A stretch of 18,686 bases of DNA from DATBDN01 sp036269895. GTDB taxonomy: Bacteria; Actinomycetota; Thermoleophilia; Solirubrobacterales; Thermoleophilaceae. The position numbers and the translations under genes are program-made. Of the stretch, positions 1-7,456 are shown piece by piece (positions within the stretch are counted from its first letter, which is position 1; each line of letters opens with the position of its first letter). The notes under the pieces are model-generated. The model was not told the origin of the DNA. It did not search any database and was given only the letters and a program-made list of their open reading frames with translations. Location: the NCBI GenBank assembly GCA_036269895.1, contig DATBDN010000036.1:1-18686 (forward strand). The letters run 5' to 3'.

Positions 1-642
1 AGCGGCCGCGTTGCGGAGGTCGGCCAGCTCGATGACGTCGACAGCCGGCGGTCGGCCGAGGACGGAGCCCTCGGCTCCGCCGAGAGCGACCCCGTTCGCG
101 ATCGCATTCGCGCGCGTCGCCTCGATCGCCTGCCGCTCCGCATCCACGGCCGTGACCGGCGCGAAGCCGAGCTTGGCGGCGGTGATCGCGAGCACGCCAG
201 AGCCACAGCCAAGGTCGGCGAAGGATCCGCGCGGCTTCAGGTCCAGCATCAGCTCCAGGCAGAGCGCGGTGGTCGGGTGCGTTCCGGTGCCGAACGCCTG
301 GCCAGGATCGATGACGACCTCGGTGACGCCGGGCCGCAGCGCCGCGGCCTCCCACGGCGGACGCACGTAGATCCGGCCGCCGACGAGCACTGGCCGGTGG
401 AATCGCTTCCAGCGTTCGGCCCAGTCGTCCGGCACTTCGCGGCCCGACACGTGGACGACCACGCCGCCCACCTCCGCCTCGCCCTCCGGGAAGGCCGGCA
501 GCTCGCCGGGCGCGCCGTAGATCGCGAACTCCGTCACGCCGTCCTCGTCGACTTGCTCGACGCCTGACGGCGCCAGCTCGATCAGGGCGGCGAGCACGAT
601 CTCGGCCTGCTCGGCCCGCGCCCGGAACGCGAGCCTGATCAG
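1..642 (-). CDS. prmA: Ribosomal protein L11 methyltransferase PrmA (5' part, runs off left edge)
   Basis: SAM-dependent methyltransferase that methylates ribosomal protein L11. The first 214 codons are in the window, ending exactly at base 1; the C-terminal part is outside. An N-terminal substrate-binding domain (about residues 1-90) is followed by the family loop AFGTGTHPTT (about 116-125) and SAM motif I, DLGCGSG (about 143-149). The frame contains no ATG, GTG or TTG near the dnaJ end. The best start is a CTG at 640-642 that overlaps the dnaJ TGA stop (CTGA), with an AGGG about 8 bases upstream as a possible ribosome binding site. The alternative is a GTG at 595-597, which would remove 15 residues (IRLAFRARAEQAE...) that resemble the usual PrmA N-terminus. 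It is the last visible gene of the hrcA-dnaJ-prmA run, a common bacterial arrangement. Identity is secure; the start codon is inferred. Confidence 0.9.
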   Translation of the reverse strand, partial: MIRLAFRARAEQAEIVLAALIELAPSGVEQVDEDGVTEFAIYGAPGELPAFPEGEAEVGGVVVHVSGREVPDDWAERWKRFHRPVLVGGRIYVRPPWEAAALRPGVTEVVIDPGQAFGTGTHPTTALCLELMLDLKPRGSFADLGCGSGVLAITAAKLGFAPVTAVDAERQAIEATRANAIANGVALGGAEGSVLGRPPAVDVIELADLRNAAA

Positions 643-1760
643 TGAAGAGCCCTGCGCAGGCGCTTCAGCACCGACTCGTGCTCGTGCAGGTTGTCCTCGG
701 TGAGCGTCCCGTCGAACTGCGACAGGAGCAGGCGCTGCTCCTCGGTCAAGTTGCGCGGCACGGTCACGTTCAGCACGACGCGCTGGTCGCCGCGCCGCGC
801 CCGCCCGAGCGCCGGCATCCCGTGCGCCTTCAACGTGACGACGGTGCCCGGCTGGGTGCCGGCCGGCACCTCGATCTCCTCCTCGCCTTCGAGCGTCGGA
901 ACGGACAGCGTGGTGCCGAGCGCCGCTTGGGCGACCGACAGGTTGACGGCGGTGACCAGGTCGTTGCCGTCGCGCACGAAGCGCTCGTCGTCGGCGACGG
1001 AGACGAGCACGTAGAGGTCGCCGGGCGGCCCGCCGTTCTCACCGGCATGGCCGCGGCCCGACAGGCGGATCCGCTGCTCGTCCGAGATGCCCGGCGGGAT
1101 GTCGACCGCCAGCGAGCGCCGCACCGCGCGGCGGCCGCGGCCCGCGCAGTCGTGGCAGGGCTCGCGCACGATCTCACCGGTGCCACCGCAGGCGTCGCAG
1201 ACGGTCGTGCGGACGAGTTGGCCGAACGCCGTGCGCGAGACGGCCTGAAGCTGGCCCGAGCCGCCGCAACGACGGCAGGTGTCGACCGGCGTTCCCGGCT
1301 CGGCGCCGCGCCCGTTGCAACGCGCGCATGGCTCGACGACCTCGTATTCGATCTGGCGCTCCACGCCGATCGCCGCCTCGACCAGCGACACCTCGACGTG
1401 CACGGCGACGTCGCCGCCCTGCACCGCCATCGGCCCGCCGCGGCCGCCGAACCCGAACGGGTCCGAGCCGCCGAAGAAGGCGTCGAAGATGTCGGCGAAC
1501 GAGCCGAAGCCCTGGAAGTTCGGCGCGTATCCGCGCGAGTCCAGGCCCTCCCAGCCGTAGCGGTCGTACACCCCGCGCTTCTCGGCCTCGAGCAGAACCT
1601 CCTGGGCCTCGGCGAGCTCCTTGAACTTCTCCTCGGCCTCGGGGTCGTCCTGGTTGACGTCGGGATGGAGCTCGCGGGCCTTCATGCGGAAGGCCTTCTT
1701 GATGTCGCGCTCAGAGGCGTCGCGGGAGACGCCGAGGATCTCGTAGGCGTCGCGCTTCAT
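639..1760 (-). CDS. dnaJ: Chaperone protein DnaJ
   Basis: Hsp40 co-chaperone that delivers unfolded clients to DnaK and stimulates its ATPase. The protein is 373 residues, a normal type-I DnaJ. The J domain (1-70) carries HPD at residues 32-34. A Gly/Phe-rich region follows (about 82-112, with a DIF motif). Four zinc-binding CxxCxGxG repeats lie at about 145-152 (CARCNGRG), 162-169 (CRRCGGSG), 188-195 (CDACGGTG) and 202-209 (CHDCAGRG). A C-terminal substrate-binding domain completes it. The frame stays open far upstream, but the true start is the ATG at 1758-1760: it begins the J domain, has GGGGAG 8 bases before it, and overlaps the hrcA stop as ATGA. No dnaK or grpE is in the window, so this copy sits with hrcA rather than in a dnaK operon. 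Confidence 0.97.
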   Translation of the reverse strand: MKRDAYEILGVSRDASERDIKKAFRMKARELHPDVNQDDPEAEEKFKELAEAQEVLLEAEKRGVYDRYGWEGLDSRGYAPNFQGFGSFADIFDAFFGGSDPFGFGGRGGPMAVQGGDVAVHVEVSLVEAAIGVERQIEYEVVEPCARCNGRGAEPGTPVDTCRRCGGSGQLQAVSRTAFGQLVRTTVCDACGGTGEIVREPCHDCAGRGRRAVRRSLAVDIPPGISDEQRIRLSGRGHAGENGGPPGDLYVLVSVADDERFVRDGNDLVTAVNLSVAQAALGTTLSVPTLEGEEEIEVPAGTQPGTVVTLKAHGMPALGRARRGDQRVVLNVTVPRNLTEEQRLLLSQFDGTLTEDNLHEHESVLKRLRRALH

Positions 1761-2779
1761 TCGTAGAGCTCCCCGACGAAGCGCGACAGCTCCGCAGCGG
1801 CGCCGCGCACGGACGTGATCGCGTGCGCGTAGTCCATGCGCACCGGGCCGATCACGCTGACCGCGCCGAGGTGGCGGGTCGACGGCCCGTAGCCGCTGGC
1901 GACGATCGACAGCGACTTGAGCTCGGAGCGCTCGTTCTCCTCGCCGATCCGCAGGAACACGCGCGGCTGGTCGAGCGCCCGCTGCAGGATCGCCAGCATC
2001 GCCACACGGTGCTCGAGCATCACCATCAGGTCGCTCAGCTGCGAGAGCTCGGGCACGCGGTCCTCGGACATCAGGCGCGCGGCCCCGTCGACGTAAAGCG
2101 TGTCGCCCGAGCGTTGCTCGAGCTCGGTGAAGGTCGGCAACAGCGTCCGGAGGAACGCCGCCTCGGCTGGGCCGAACGACGGATCGGACAGCTTCGAGGC
2201 GATCATCCGGGCCCCGACGTTCATGCCGGCCAGCTCCTCGTTCAGGTAGCTGCGCGCCCAGTCGATCAGACCGGAGTCGAGTGGCCGGCTGGACGGGATG
2301 AGGCGCTTCGTCACGCCGCCGGTCGAGGTGATCACGACGATCATCGCGAGCTGCGGTTGCAGCGCCAGGAGCTCGATGTGCTTGATCGTGGAGGTGGCGA
2401 TCGGGGGCGCCGAGACGATCGCGAGCAGGTTGGTGACCTGCGAGAGCTGCTCGGTGGCCGCCCGCATCGCGTCGTCCAGCTCGCGGCGAGAGATCTCCAG
2501 CTGAAGCGGCCGGGCGACGGGCAGCCCGCCCTCCTCCAGCATCTGATCGACGTGCTCGCGGTAGCCGCGGTCCGTCGGCTCCCGGCCGGCCGAGGTGTGC
2601 GGATGGCGCAGCAACCCGACCTCCTCCAAATGGGCCATCTCGGCGCGCACGGTCGACGGGCCCCAGGGCACGTCTGACTGCTCGGACAGCCACTTCGATC
2701 CCACGGGCTGGCCGAGCGCGACGTGCGCCTCGATGACCTTCTCGAGCAGGAACCGCTGACGCTCGTTGATCTCCACCAA
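1757..2779 (-). CDS. hrcA: Heat-inducible transcription repressor HrcA
   Basis: Repressor of class I heat-shock genes that binds the CIRCE inverted repeat and is kept active by GroEL in the families studied. The 340 residues match the usual length. The N-terminal winged helix (about 5-75) contains the family motifs GQPVGSKWL and PSTVRAEMAHLEEVGLL followed by HPHTSAGREPTDRGYR; the rest is the GAF-like and dimerisation part. The start is TTG at 2777-2779 or the adjacent GTG at 2774-2776, both without a clear Shine-Dalgarno sequence; the choice changes one residue. It lies 20 bases after the small regulator gene and overlaps dnaJ by 4 bases, so it is probably cotranscribed with both. I found no CIRCE element (TTAGCACTC-N9-GAGTGCTAA) upstream, so autoregulation through CIRCE is not supported here. 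Confidence 0.95.
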   Translation of the reverse strand: MVEINERQRFLLEKVIEAHVALGQPVGSKWLSEQSDVPWGPSTVRAEMAHLEEVGLLRHPHTSAGREPTDRGYREHVDQMLEEGGLPVARPLQLEISRRELDDAMRAATEQLSQVTNLLAIVSAPPIATSTIKHIELLALQPQLAMIVVITSTGGVTKRLIPSSRPLDSGLIDWARSYLNEELAGMNVGARMIASKLSDPSFGPAEAAFLRTLLPTFTELEQRSGDTLYVDGAARLMSEDRVPELSQLSDLMVMLEHRVAMLAILQRALDQPRVFLRIGEENERSELKSLSIVASGYGPSTRHLGAVSVIGPVRMDYAHAITSVRGAAAELSRFVGELYE

Positions 2780-2799
2780 GGAGAGTTTCGCAGCGAGCG

Positions 2800-3081
2800 T
2801 CAGTTCTTCAGTACGTCGAGCAGCTTTCCAACCGGCGCCTCGGTCCAGGGCACGCGCCGAGTGCGGTTGATCCGGTAGTGATTGCGACGCCCGAAGCGCT
2901 CCGAGCTGACCAGCCCGTCGTCGCGCAGCTCGGCCAGGATCCGCTGCACCGCGCGCTCCTTGATCCCGACGATGTCGGCGATCTCGCTGACGCGGATGTC
3001 CGGGTCACGGGCCACACAGACGAGGACCTTGCCGTGGTTCGAAAGGAGCTCCCAATTGGAGTCGCGCGGCGGTCTTGACAT
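2800..3081 (-). CDS. Small winged-helix transcriptional regulator (MarR/ArsR-like)
   Basis: A 93-residue protein that is almost entirely one winged helix-turn-helix domain. Residues about 10-35 form the first helices. SEIADIVGIKERAVQRILAEL is a typical positioning-plus-recognition helix pair, and the stretch ending RFGRRNHYRIN looks like the beta wing. No ligand domain or metal-binding cysteine motif is present, so it is probably a DNA-binding dimer of unknown signal. The ATG at 3079-3081 is preferred over a TTG at 3088-3090, which would add only three residues; neither has a good ribosome binding site. It follows hadB after a 51-base AT-richer gap containing a palindrome and precedes hrcA by 20 bases. 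The target is unknown; the dehydratase genes or its own gene are candidates by position only. Confidence 0.8.
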   Translation of the reverse strand: MSRPPRDSNWELLSNHGKVLVCVARDPDIRVSEIADIVGIKERAVQRILAELRDDGLVSSERFGRRNHYRINRTRRVPWTEAPVGKLLDVLKN

Positions 3082-3132
3082 GGCAAGCAAGTCGGTGCCC
3101 GGAACCAGGTTTTCCCAGACTCGAATATTCGT
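3082..3132 (-). promoter_or_regulatory. AT-rich gap with palindrome CGAATATTCG, possible operator/promoter
   Basis: The gap between the hadB stop and the start of the small winged-helix gene is markedly more AT-rich than its surroundings. It contains a perfect 10-bp palindrome CGAATATTCG at 3122-3131 and a second short dyad, AACC-A-GGTT, at 3103-3111. This is where an operator for the downstream regulator, or a promoter for regulator-hrcA-dnaJ-prmA, would be expected. I cannot define a convincing -35/-10 pair. Function is inferred from position and symmetry. Confidence 0.35.
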
Positions 3133-3483
3133 TTAGTTGAGCTCGGCTTCGGCGTTCTTGACGATCGCGCGGTCGCCCTGCCGGGCGACCAGATCGAGCA
3201 GGCCGTCGCCCTTCTCGGTCGCCGTCACGACGATCTCCTCCTCGGGCAGGCCGATGCCCCGGAACTGCACCGAGAGCCGCTTGAGCCGGCGCGGGTCGCC
3301 GCCGCCGGCCTCGACCGCGGCCCGCGCGACCTGGGCCATGCTCCAGAGCCCGTGGAGGATGTTCGCCGGGAAGCCGACCGCCCGCGCGAGCTCGGGGTCC
3401 AGGTGAATCGGGTTGAAGTCCCCCGACGCGCCCGCGTAGCGGAAGGGCAGGTACTTGTCGGGCGTGACGCGAAGCTCGCTCAT
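3133..3483 (-). CDS. hadB: MaoC-like (R)-3-hydroxyacyl-ACP dehydratase subunit, HadB-type
   Basis: A 116-residue single hot-dog domain protein. It matches the catalytic subunit of the fatty acid synthase II dehydratase of actinobacteria, which removes water from (R)-3-hydroxyacyl-ACP during chain elongation. The hydratase signature is in GDFNPIHLD, with the Asp/His pair at residues 22 and 27 at the usual five-residue spacing. The ATG at 3481-3483 is chosen because it overlaps the preceding gene's TGA as ATGA and begins at the conserved N-terminus MSELRV; an in-frame upstream start would add only six residues (MDEHRP). Its partner lies directly upstream, and a HadAB heterodimer is the likely functional unit. 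The symbol is by analogy to Mycobacterium; the exact substrate is not shown by sequence. Confidence 0.85.
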   Translation of the reverse strand: MSELRVTPDKYLPFRYAGASGDFNPIHLDPELARAVGFPANILHGLWSMAQVARAAVEAGGGDPRRLKRLSVQFRGIGLPEEEIVVTATEKGDGLLDLVARQGDRAIVKNAEAELN

Positions 3484-3905
3484 CGGACGATGTTCGTCCA
3501 CGTGCCGCGGACGACCTCGTCGCCGTCCTGGTTCTTCGAGACCGACTCGAACACGTAGAACTTCCTCCCGTCCTTCTCGCTGAAGTCCTTGAACGTCGTG
3601 GTGGTGGTGATCGTGTCGCCGGAGCAGACCGGCTCGCCCCAGACGAACTCCTGGCCGCCATGGACCATGCGCATGAAGTCGATCCCGATCTCAGGGTCGA
3701 AGATCGGGGGGCCGACCGAGCCGGCCGAGTAGACGACCGCGAACATCGGCGGCGCTACCACGTCGCGGAAGCCGGCGTCCTGCGCAGCCTTGCGGTCGAA
3801 GTAGACGGGGTTGCTCTCCCCTACGGCGTTTGCGTACTCGCGGATCTTCTCGCGACCCACTTCGTACTCGAAGCGGTCGTAGGTCTTGCCTATGCACGTG
3901 GTCAT
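3480..3905 (-). CDS. hadA: MaoC-like dehydratase N-terminal-domain protein, HadA-type subunit
   Basis: A 141-residue hot-dog protein of the FAS1-like/MaoC N-terminal type. It resembles HadA, the non-catalytic, substrate-binding partner of the actinobacterial FAS-II 3-hydroxyacyl-ACP dehydratase. The segment AVGESNPVYFD (about 27-37) aligns with the hydratase motif of the next gene, but the catalytic Asp and His are replaced (Glu and Tyr), as expected for the structural subunit. The PPMFAVV segment (about 52-58) is also typical. The start is the ATG at 3903-3905, overlapping the lepA TGA as ATGA; the frame extends further upstream only as an overlap with lepA. The stop overlaps the hadB start in the same way, so lepA, hadA and hadB look translationally coupled. 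Confidence 0.83.
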   Translation of the reverse strand: MTTCIGKTYDRFEYEVGREKIREYANAVGESNPVYFDRKAAQDAGFRDVVAPPMFAVVYSAGSVGPPIFDPEIGIDFMRMVHGGQEFVWGEPVCSGDTITTTTTFKDFSEKDGRKFYVFESVSKNQDGDEVVRGTWTNIVR

Positions 3906-5722
3906 CGCTTGCCATTTTCGCCGCCGAGGTCGAGGACGGCCAGGAAGGCCTCCTGCGGCACCTCGATGCGGCCGACCTGCTTCATCCGCTTCTTGCCCTC
4001 CTTCTGCTTCTCGAGCAGCTTGCGCTTTCGCGTGATGTCGCCGCCGTAGCACTTGGCGATCACGTCCTTGCGCACCGGCTTCACGGACTCGCGGGCGATG
4101 ATCTTCGTGCCGATGGCCGCCTGGATCGCCACCTCGAACTGCTGGCGCGGGATCTGCTTGCGCAAGCGCTCGACGAGCGTGCGGCCGGCGGGATCGGCCT
4201 TGTCCTTGTGCACGACCATCGAGAGCGCGTCGACGATGTCGCCCGCCAGCAGAATGTCCATCTTCACGAGGTCGCCGGGGCGCGTGCCGATCAGGTCGTA
4301 GTCGAGCGAGGCGTAGCCGCGCGTGCGCGACTTCAGCTGGTCGAAGAAATCGAGGACGATCTCGGCCAGCGGCAGGTCGTACTGGATCTGCACGCGCTGC
4401 TCGGACAGGAAGGTCATCCCGACGTGGATTCCGCGCCGCTCCTGGCACAGCTCCATCACCGCGCCAACCGTGTCCTTCGGGCACAGGATCGACGCGCGGA
4501 TGTAAGGCTCCCTGACTTCGGCGATGCGCACGCGATCTGGCATGTCCGCCGGTGAGTGCACCTTCACCTCGCTGCCGTCGGTCAGCGTGACCTCGTACTC
4601 GACGTTCGGCGTGGTGGCCAGCAGCTCGAGGTCGTACTCGCGCTCGAGACGCTCGCGCACGATGTCCATGTGCAGCAGCCCCAGGAAGCCGCAGCGGAAG
4701 CCAAAGCCAAGCGCCTGGCTGGTCTCCGGCTCCCAGGTGAGCGCCGGGTCGTTCAGGGTGAGCTTCTCGAGGGCATCGCGCAGGTCCTGGAACTGGTTCG
4801 TCTCGACCGGGAAGAGGCCGCAGAAGACCATCGGCTTGACTTCCTTGTAGCCGGGCAGCGGCTCGCGGGCAGGGTTCGCCTTGGTCGTGAGCGTGTCGCC
4901 GACACGCAACTGGGCGACCTCCTTGAGACCCGTGATCACGTAGCCGACCTCGCCGGACTTGAGGCCGGCGACCGGCGTCATATCGGGCTTGAAGATGCCG
5001 ATGTCGTCGATCTCGGCCTCGGTGCCGGTGGCCATGGCGTGGATGGCGTCCTTCTTCTTGAACTCGCCGTCAACCACCCTGACGTAGGCGACGACGCCGC
5101 GGTACTGGTCGAACTCGGAGTCGAAGATCAGCGCGCGCGGCGGCGCGTCGGGGTCGCCCTCGGGCGGTGGGATGCGCCGCACGATCTGCTCCAGCAGGTC
5201 CTCCACGCCCTCACCCGTCTTGGCGGAGATGCGCAGGATGTCGTCGGGCTCCTCGCCCAGCAGCTCCTGGACCTCGCGCGCGACCCGCTCGGGCTCGGAG
5301 CCGGGCAGGTCGAGCTTGTTCATCGCCGGGATCAGCTCCAGGCCGGCGTCGACCGCCAAGTAGGTGTTGGCGACGGTCTGCGCCTCGACGCCCTGCGAGG
5401 CGTCCACCAGCAGCAGCGCTCCGTCGCAGGCGGCCAGCGAGCGGCTGACCTCGTAGGTGAAGTCGACATGGCCCGGGGTGTCGATCAGGTGCAGGTGGTA
5501 GGTCTGGCCGTCGCGCGCCTTGTACTCGACCCGCACGGCCTGGGCCTTGATCGTGATGCCGCGCTCGCGCTCCAGGTCCATCGAGTCGAGCAGCTGCGGG
5601 CGGTGGTTGCGCGCGTCGACGGTGCCCGTGATCTCGAGGATGCGGTCGGCCAGCGTCGACTTCCCATGGTCGATGTGGGCGATGATCGAGAAGTTGCGAA
5701 TGTGCTGGTCGGGCCGGGACAT
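3902..5722 (-). CDS. lepA: Elongation factor 4 (LepA)
   Basis: Ribosome-associated GTPase of the EF-G family, implicated in back-translocation and 30S biogenesis. The full-length 606 residues match the family. GTPase motifs: G1 in AHIDHGKST (15-23), G2 around RERGITIKA (52-60), G3 DTPGHVDF (81-88), G4 NKLD (135-138) and G5 in SAKTGEG. Domains II, III and V follow. The EF4-specific C-terminal domain is basic (ITRKRKLLEKQKEGKKRMKQ). The ATG at 5720-5722 begins MSRPDQHIRNFSIIAHIDHG, the expected N-terminus; GAG and GGG stretches just upstream give only a weak ribosome binding site. It lies 12 bases after the murJ stop and overlaps hadA by 4 bases. Confidence 0.98.
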   Translation of the reverse strand: MSRPDQHIRNFSIIAHIDHGKSTLADRILEITGTVDARNHRPQLLDSMDLERERGITIKAQAVRVEYKARDGQTYHLHLIDTPGHVDFTYEVSRSLAACDGALLLVDASQGVEAQTVANTYLAVDAGLELIPAMNKLDLPGSEPERVAREVQELLGEEPDDILRISAKTGEGVEDLLEQIVRRIPPPEGDPDAPPRALIFDSEFDQYRGVVAYVRVVDGEFKKKDAIHAMATGTEAEIDDIGIFKPDMTPVAGLKSGEVGYVITGLKEVAQLRVGDTLTTKANPAREPLPGYKEVKPMVFCGLFPVETNQFQDLRDALEKLTLNDPALTWEPETSQALGFGFRCGFLGLLHMDIVRERLEREYDLELLATTPNVEYEVTLTDGSEVKVHSPADMPDRVRIAEVREPYIRASILCPKDTVGAVMELCQERRGIHVGMTFLSEQRVQIQYDLPLAEIVLDFFDQLKSRTRGYASLDYDLIGTRPGDLVKMDILLAGDIVDALSMVVHKDKADPAGRTLVERLRKQIPRQQFEVAIQAAIGTKIIARESVKPVRKDVIAKCYGGDITRKRKLLEKQKEGKKRMKQVGRIEVPQEAFLAVLDLGGENGKR

Positions 5723-5734
5723 CCCAACTCAAGG

Positions 5735-7432
5735 CTAGTCGGGACCCGAGCGTCGACCGAAGCGATTTGCAACGAGGCGGCGGATCTGGTGAGCCTCCTC
5801 GATGTGCAGCGCCGAAACGGCTGCGGCGTAGACGGCGATGCCGGCGGTGATCCCCAGGCCGAGCGAGATCACCTGGCCGATGAACGCGCGGCCGAGCGCT
5901 TGGTCGAGGCCATACCACACGCCGTAGCTGACGGCGGCGAGCAGCGCTGCGGCGCCCACCATCCTCAGCATCGCGAGCAGGCTGGCGCGGCCCTGGATGC
6001 CGTGCAGCAGGCGGCTCAGCTGGTAGCCCTGGAGCAGCGCCATCGTCAACGTGCCGGCGACCGATCCCAGCACGATGCCCGCGATGCCGAACGGCTTGTA
6101 GAGCAGTGCCGACAGCACGACGTTGACGACCATGTTCGCGACCGCGATCGCGGTGGTTATCCACGGGCGCTGCAGGCTGAAGAACGTGCGTGAGAAGAGC
6201 AGGCTGATGCCCTGCGCCGGCAGCGACAGCGCCCAGAAGACCATCGCCGTAGTGACCAGGTGCGTCGCGTGCGCGTTGAACGCGCCGCGCTGGTAGATCA
6301 GGCGCGTGATCGGCTCGGCCAGCACGATCATCAGCACTGCCGACGGGATCAGCATCAGCGCGATCAGCCTGATCCCGTTCGCCATCGTCGCGCGCAGCCC
6401 ATCGAAGTCGCGGCGGGTGGCGTAGCGCGAGAGGGTCGGGAACAGGATCGTCGCGATCGCCACGCTGAAGATCCCCTGGGGCAGCATGTAGATCCGGAAC
6501 GCCCGGTCGATCGCTGCGGGAGCCTGGTTCGAGACGAGCGTCCCGAAGATCGAGTTGATGACGTTGTCGAAGTTGATGACGCCGAGCGCCAGCGTGACCG
6601 GCAGCATCAGCTTGAGGACGCGGATGACATACGGGTTGCGCCAGTCGAAGGCGACCTTGATGCCCACGCCGTAGCGGCGCAGCCACGGGATCGGCATCAG
6701 GAACTGGACGATCGTGCCGGCCAGCACTCCCCAGGCGTACGCGTTGATGTGCGCGGCGCCGCCGAAGTCCGTCCGGAACACCGTCAGGAAGGCGATGATC
6801 ACCACGTTCCACGCGACGGGCGCGAGGGCAGGGATGCTGAAGTGCTCGAGCGAGTTGAGCATCCCGGACGTGAGCCCGGTCAGCGCCATCAGCAGCACGA
6901 TCGGGAACATGATCCGGCTGAGCGTGACCGTCAGGTCCGTCAGGTACGGGCTGAAACCGGGCGTGAAGATCGGCATGATCACGCCCGCGAGCAGGATGAA
7001 CAGCGCCGTGATCGTGCCGAGCACGACCGTGATCAGGAAGAACAGGCTGCTCGCAACGTGCACGGCTTCGCGCTTGCGGCCCTGCTCGAGCAGCTCGGTG
7101 AAGACGGGGACGAAGGCCCCCTGGAGGGCGGCATCGGCAAACAGCGCGCGCACGAGGTTCGGGACCTGGAAGGCGATCGTGAACGCCGACATCGGCCCGG
7201 TGACGCCGAAGTAGTTGGCGGCGACGACCTCGCGGACGAGCCCGACGATCCGCGACACCCCCGTGGCCGCGGAGAAGAAGACCGTGGACAGCGCGAGCCG
7301 GCCGCGGCGTTGCGCAGCGGTTTCGGGTCCGCGTCCGGCAGGATCGAGAGGCTCGATGTGGCCGGTGGCCAGCGGCTCAGCGGCGGGGCCGCTTTCGGGA
7401 GGCTCCGCCGCGCGGGCAAGGTCGTCAGGCAC
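5735..7432 (-). CDS. murJ: Lipid II flippase MurJ (MviN family)
   Basis: Integral membrane protein of the MOP superfamily that flips the peptidoglycan precursor lipid II across the inner membrane. The sequence shows the typical succession of about 14 hydrophobic helices. Family segments include STVFFSAATGVSRIVGLVREV, AFQVPNLVRALFADAALQGAFVPVF, and the central loop with PQGIFSVAIATILFPTLSR. A hydrophilic N-terminal tail of about 45 residues rich in Pro, Ala and Glu precedes the first helix. The frame stays open upstream into rpsT, so the start must be chosen: GTG at 7430-7432 (565 residues) is the only plausible one before rpsT. I see no clear Shine-Dalgarno there, so the tail length is uncertain. 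lepA follows after 12 bases. rpsT diverges only 24 bases away. Confidence 0.93.
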   Translation of the reverse strand: MPDDLARAAEPPESGPAAEPLATGHIEPLDPAGRGPETAAQRRGRLALSTVFFSAATGVSRIVGLVREVVAANYFGVTGPMSAFTIAFQVPNLVRALFADAALQGAFVPVFTELLEQGRKREAVHVASSLFFLITVVLGTITALFILLAGVIMPIFTPGFSPYLTDLTVTLSRIMFPIVLLMALTGLTSGMLNSLEHFSIPALAPVAWNVVIIAFLTVFRTDFGGAAHINAYAWGVLAGTIVQFLMPIPWLRRYGVGIKVAFDWRNPYVIRVLKLMLPVTLALGVINFDNVINSIFGTLVSNQAPAAIDRAFRIYMLPQGIFSVAIATILFPTLSRYATRRDFDGLRATMANGIRLIALMLIPSAVLMIVLAEPITRLIYQRGAFNAHATHLVTTAMVFWALSLPAQGISLLFSRTFFSLQRPWITTAIAVANMVVNVVLSALLYKPFGIAGIVLGSVAGTLTMALLQGYQLSRLLHGIQGRASLLAMLRMVGAAALLAAVSYGVWYGLDQALGRAFIGQVISLGLGITAGIAVYAAAVSALHIEEAHQIRRLVANRFGRRSGPD

Positions 7433-7456
7433 CGGGTCGCTATCGTAGGCGCCCGC

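Noticed and set aside
1761..2693. Possible N-terminal extension fusing about 310 residues to DnaJ
   Set aside because: The extension is an out-of-frame reading of hrcA and is Arg/Ala/Asp-rich; the J domain starts at the ATG at 1760 with its own ribosome binding site.
4556..6193. Long plus-strand open frame antisense to lepA and murJ
   Set aside because: Its translation is rich in Arg, Asp, Gly and Val with no domain pattern and it is exactly antisense to two clear genes; long mirror frames are expected in such GC-rich coding DNA. The same applies to other long plus-strand frames opposite hrcA, dnaJ, comEC, the agmatinase and the decarboxylase.
7418..7446. Sigma-70-type promoter for rpsT
   Set aside because: A TATCGT -10-like hexamer is present, but no -35-like sequence at 16-18 bases spacing; not strong enough to list as a feature.
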